Source: Candidatus Heimdallarchaeota archaeon (GTDB lineage: Archaea; Asgardarchaeota; Heimdallarchaeia; JABLTI01). Taken from it: a stretch of DNA of 7,323 nt. The notes under the pieces are model-generated. The model was not told the origin of the DNA and made no database searches. It saw only the letters and a program-made list of their open reading frames with translations. The translations under genes and the position numbers were made by a program. The stretch covers positions 1 through 7,323 of the forward strand of contig DAOVHJ010000122.1 of the NCBI GenBank assembly GCA_030671945.1. The letters run 5' to 3'. Positions 6,235 through 7,323 of this stretch are shown here, one piece after another. Within the stretch, counting starts at the first letter, position 1, and every line of letters starts with the position of its first letter.

Positions 6235-6846
6235 TTAGTGTTTGCGTTTCCCTATTAATTCTTTAATTTCTATGAATTCTTTTAGAATTGCCTTTCTAAT
6301 TTCAATGATATCTGTTGACAAAACTTCAACAGGTAATTTTTCCTCATCTTTTAGTGGAGTAATCCTACTGTCGAGTTTTACACTGCTCATTATTTTATTA
6401 TAAATATCATTGTAATTTTTTATACCTTCTATCTTTAATTCAGGTGTTTTTTCCCCACTATATCCTGCAGTTTGAATTTTTACTGAACCGATATAGAAGA
6501 TCCTATCAATTGGGTCCCTGGAAATTGTAATGTTTGTTATTGATTGAAATGGGACAACTTTCACTTTTTTCTGGATAACTCCACGATGAATAACTATTTC
6601 GTGTTCTTCAATATTATATTGAATTGATTTATAGTAAAGAACATTAAAAATAATCCAACCTACCAGAATAGTTGGAAAAATTGCAGCCATTATATACCAG
6701 TAAATTAAATCAACTTGTAAGTCATTATCCAAATAAACAACTAAAATTGACACTACAAAAATAGCAATTACAGTGAAGAAAGCTACAATATTCCTTTTAT
6801 GTAAAAATCTTCCATGAGGTTTGAATGTTATTTTTTCCTTTATCAC
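6235..6846 (-). CDS. Membrane-anchored PH-domain protein (bPH2 type), first of a tandem pair (203 aa)
   Basis: It has the same architecture as its downstream neighbour: a basic amino terminus (GRFLHKRN), membrane helices at about 19-39 and 48-71, a bPH2 domain at about 74-155 and a charged helical tail (about 178-203, IIEIRKAILKEFIEIKELIG). The family pattern is clear in HRGVIQKKVKVVPFQSITNI, IDRIFYIGSVKIQTAGYSG and IEGIKNYNDIYNKI. By hand count the two PH regions share about 39 of 82 residues, whereas membrane helices and linkers differ more, so this is an old tandem duplication. The GTG start at 6846 has only a weak GGAT site 5 bases upstream, but no better start exists before the conserved amino terminus. 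It is the promoter-proximal gene of the pair. It probably acts at the cytoplasmic face of the membrane, perhaps as a hetero-oligomer with its neighbour; ligand and partner are unknown. Confidence 0.85.
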   Translation of the reverse strand: MIKEKITFKPHGRFLHKRNIVAFFTVIAIFVVSILVVYLDNDLQVDLIYWYIMAAIFPTILVGWIIFNVLYYKSIQYNIEEHEIVIHRGVIQKKVKVVPFQSITNITISRDPIDRIFYIGSVKIQTAGYSGEKTPELKIEGIKNYNDIYNKIMSSVKLDSRITPLKDEEKLPVEVLSTDIIEIRKAILKEFIEIKELIGKRKH

Positions 6847-6882
6847 AATGTATCCAAACTTGAATTTATTGATATTTTCCTC

Positions 6883-6897
6883 ATTTTATTATTTTTG
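6883..6897 (-). promoter_or_regulatory. Possible BRE/TATA promoter of the PH-domain operon
   Basis: Read on the minus strand, CAAAAATAATAAAAT joins an A-rich TFB-like element to an AT-rich core. Its position would give transcription from about 6862 and a leader of some 15 bases, like the short leader of the flavodoxin gene. A second AT-rich candidate lies further upstream near 6909-6924. Base composition makes both uncertain. Confidence 0.25.
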
Positions 6898-7050
6898 TTT
6901 TAAGATAAGTATTTTTATTTTAAGCATACAATTCAAAGATATTTGACATTATTAGTACAATAAAACTTCTTAATAATGTTTTTGAGAAATATATTTTGGA
7001 TTGTTTAAATGGGTATATTTTTCAAGGTAATTCAAGGATATTGAGAAATT

Positions 7051-7079
7051 GAAGAAAAGTGGGAAAATATAAATTCCAC
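7051..7079 (-). terminator. Hairpin plus pyrimidine tract ending the right-hand minus-strand gene
   Basis: On the minus strand GTGGAA pairs with TTCCCAC (one bulged C) around an 8-base AT loop, directly followed by TTTTCTTC. It begins about 45 bases after the stop of the gene at 7124, in the right place for a transcript end. On the plus strand the same hairpin is followed, 9 bases later, by a run of eight T (7089-7096), so it could also stop plus-strand transcription. Confidence 0.42.
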
Positions 7080-7123
7080 GTCTAATACTTTTTTTTCTTC
7101 AAAATTAATTCAACTTAGAAATT

Positions 7124-7323
7124 TCATAGTAATACTTGTTTAAGTGTATTAATTCCCTTATTAATCAAGGATGCAGTTGTTTCTGAAAAAAATTCTTTCC
7201 AATTATTAGCTGATTGTGCTAGATCTCGTAGTTTCCGTTCTGGTTCCAAATTCTCCTTTATGTTCGTATTCTGTTGATCTATTCCCCAACAAATATTGAA
7301 CACAGGTGTTGCTGTGTAGTAAA
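7124..7323 (-). CDS. Unrecognised protein, C-terminal 65 residues only (runs off right edge)
   Basis: I translated this frame by hand from the minus strand; it is open from the window edge to a TGA at 7126-7124. It begins YYTATPVFNICWGIDQQ and ends INKGINTLKQVLL. The first stretch looks like a hydrophobic strand with a tryptophan and a cysteine. The middle (about residues 20-40, ENLEPERKLRDLAQSANNWK) is charged and helical, and the last 20 or so residues form an amphipathic helix. The mixed composition, with few of the lysine/asparagine runs typical of non-coding DNA here, and the hairpin terminator just downstream support a real gene. I do not recognise the family and no catalytic motif is visible. 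It points the same way as the PH-domain operon but is separated from it by 277 bases with a terminator and a promoter, so cotranscription is unlikely. Confidence 0.65.
   Translation of the reverse strand, partial: YYTATPVFNICWGIDQQNTNIKENLEPERKLRDLAQSANNWKEFFSETTASLINKGINTLKQVLL

Larger units (their letters stand above)
6847..7123. other. AT-rich intergenic gap upstream of the PH-domain operon
   Basis: No convincing coding frame exists on either strand; the frames are broken by frequent stops. It holds a possible minus-strand promoter near 6883-6897, a tandem 10-base repeat (TTCAAGGTAA TTCAAGGATA, 7021-7040) with a looser relative (ATTCAAAGATA) at 6931-6941, TTGAGAAAT at 6982-6990 and 7041-7049, and a hairpin at 7059-7079. 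Confidence 0.5.

Noticed and set aside
6020..6238. Plus-strand open frame of 72 codons across the second PH-domain gene
   Set aside because: Antisense to the membrane helices of the PH-domain gene; the openness follows from the hydrophobic codons on the other strand.
6960..7097. A plus-strand small RNA ending at the hairpin and T8 run (7059-7096)
   Set aside because: No clear promoter was found upstream, and the hairpin is better explained as the end of the minus-strand gene at 7124.
1..7323. Defence, mobile-element or CRISPR-type system
   Set aside because: No transposase, integrase, nuclease cassette, toxin-antitoxin pair, regularly spaced repeat array or tRNA-like attachment site was seen; the genes read as ordinary chromosomal archaeal genes.

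Overview
The window is an AT-rich stretch of archaeal DNA. It carries both subunits of DNA topoisomerase VI, the amino-terminal part of a geranylgeranyl-reductase-family flavoprotein (the family that saturates archaeal isoprenoid lipids), TATA-box-like sites about 40 to 55 bases upstream of several starts, GGTGA/GGAG ribosome binding sites and many GTG or TTG start codons. An Asgard-type (Heimdall- or Loki-like) archaeon is my best guess from the mix of Topo VI, condensation-type acyltransferase and tandem membrane PH-domain proteins. That lineage call is inference; only 'archaeon' is well supported.

Layout from left to right. A geranylgeranyl-reductase-like gene on the minus strand runs off the left edge (1-495). 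Across a 170-base divergent promoter region lies a flavodoxin-like gene on the plus strand (666-1160). Next comes a 445-residue acyltransferase of the 'alcohol acetyltransferase'/condensation superfamily (1289-2626). A 232-base gap holds the likely Topo VI promoter and, on the minus strand, a doubtful small reading frame broken by one amber codon. The Topo VI operon follows, with subunit B (2859-4364) and then subunit A (4385-5512) 20 bases later. Its 3' end faces a two-gene minus-strand operon of tandemly duplicated membrane-anchored PH-domain (bPH2) proteins (6235-6846, then 5599-6216). A long imperfect inverted repeat lies between the converging genes. A 277-base AT-rich gap (6847-7123) contains the PH operon promoter and a hairpin that probably terminates the last gene, an unrecognised minus-strand gene whose carboxy-terminal 65 residues are visible (7124-7323).

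Functionally, the core of the window is a complete ATP-dependent type IIB topoisomerase with all expected catalytic residues. The flanking genes lean towards membrane and lipid biology: a lipid-reductase flavoprotein, a flavodoxin that might feed it electrons, an acyltransferase and two membrane PH proteins. I see no tRNA or rRNA, CRISPR array, insertion sequence, toxin-antitoxin pair or defence cassette. The most interesting items are the acyltransferase of a family I associate mainly with bacteria, the PH-domain pair that has diverged mainly outside its core loop, and the amber-interrupted small frame. None amounts to a clearly new system.
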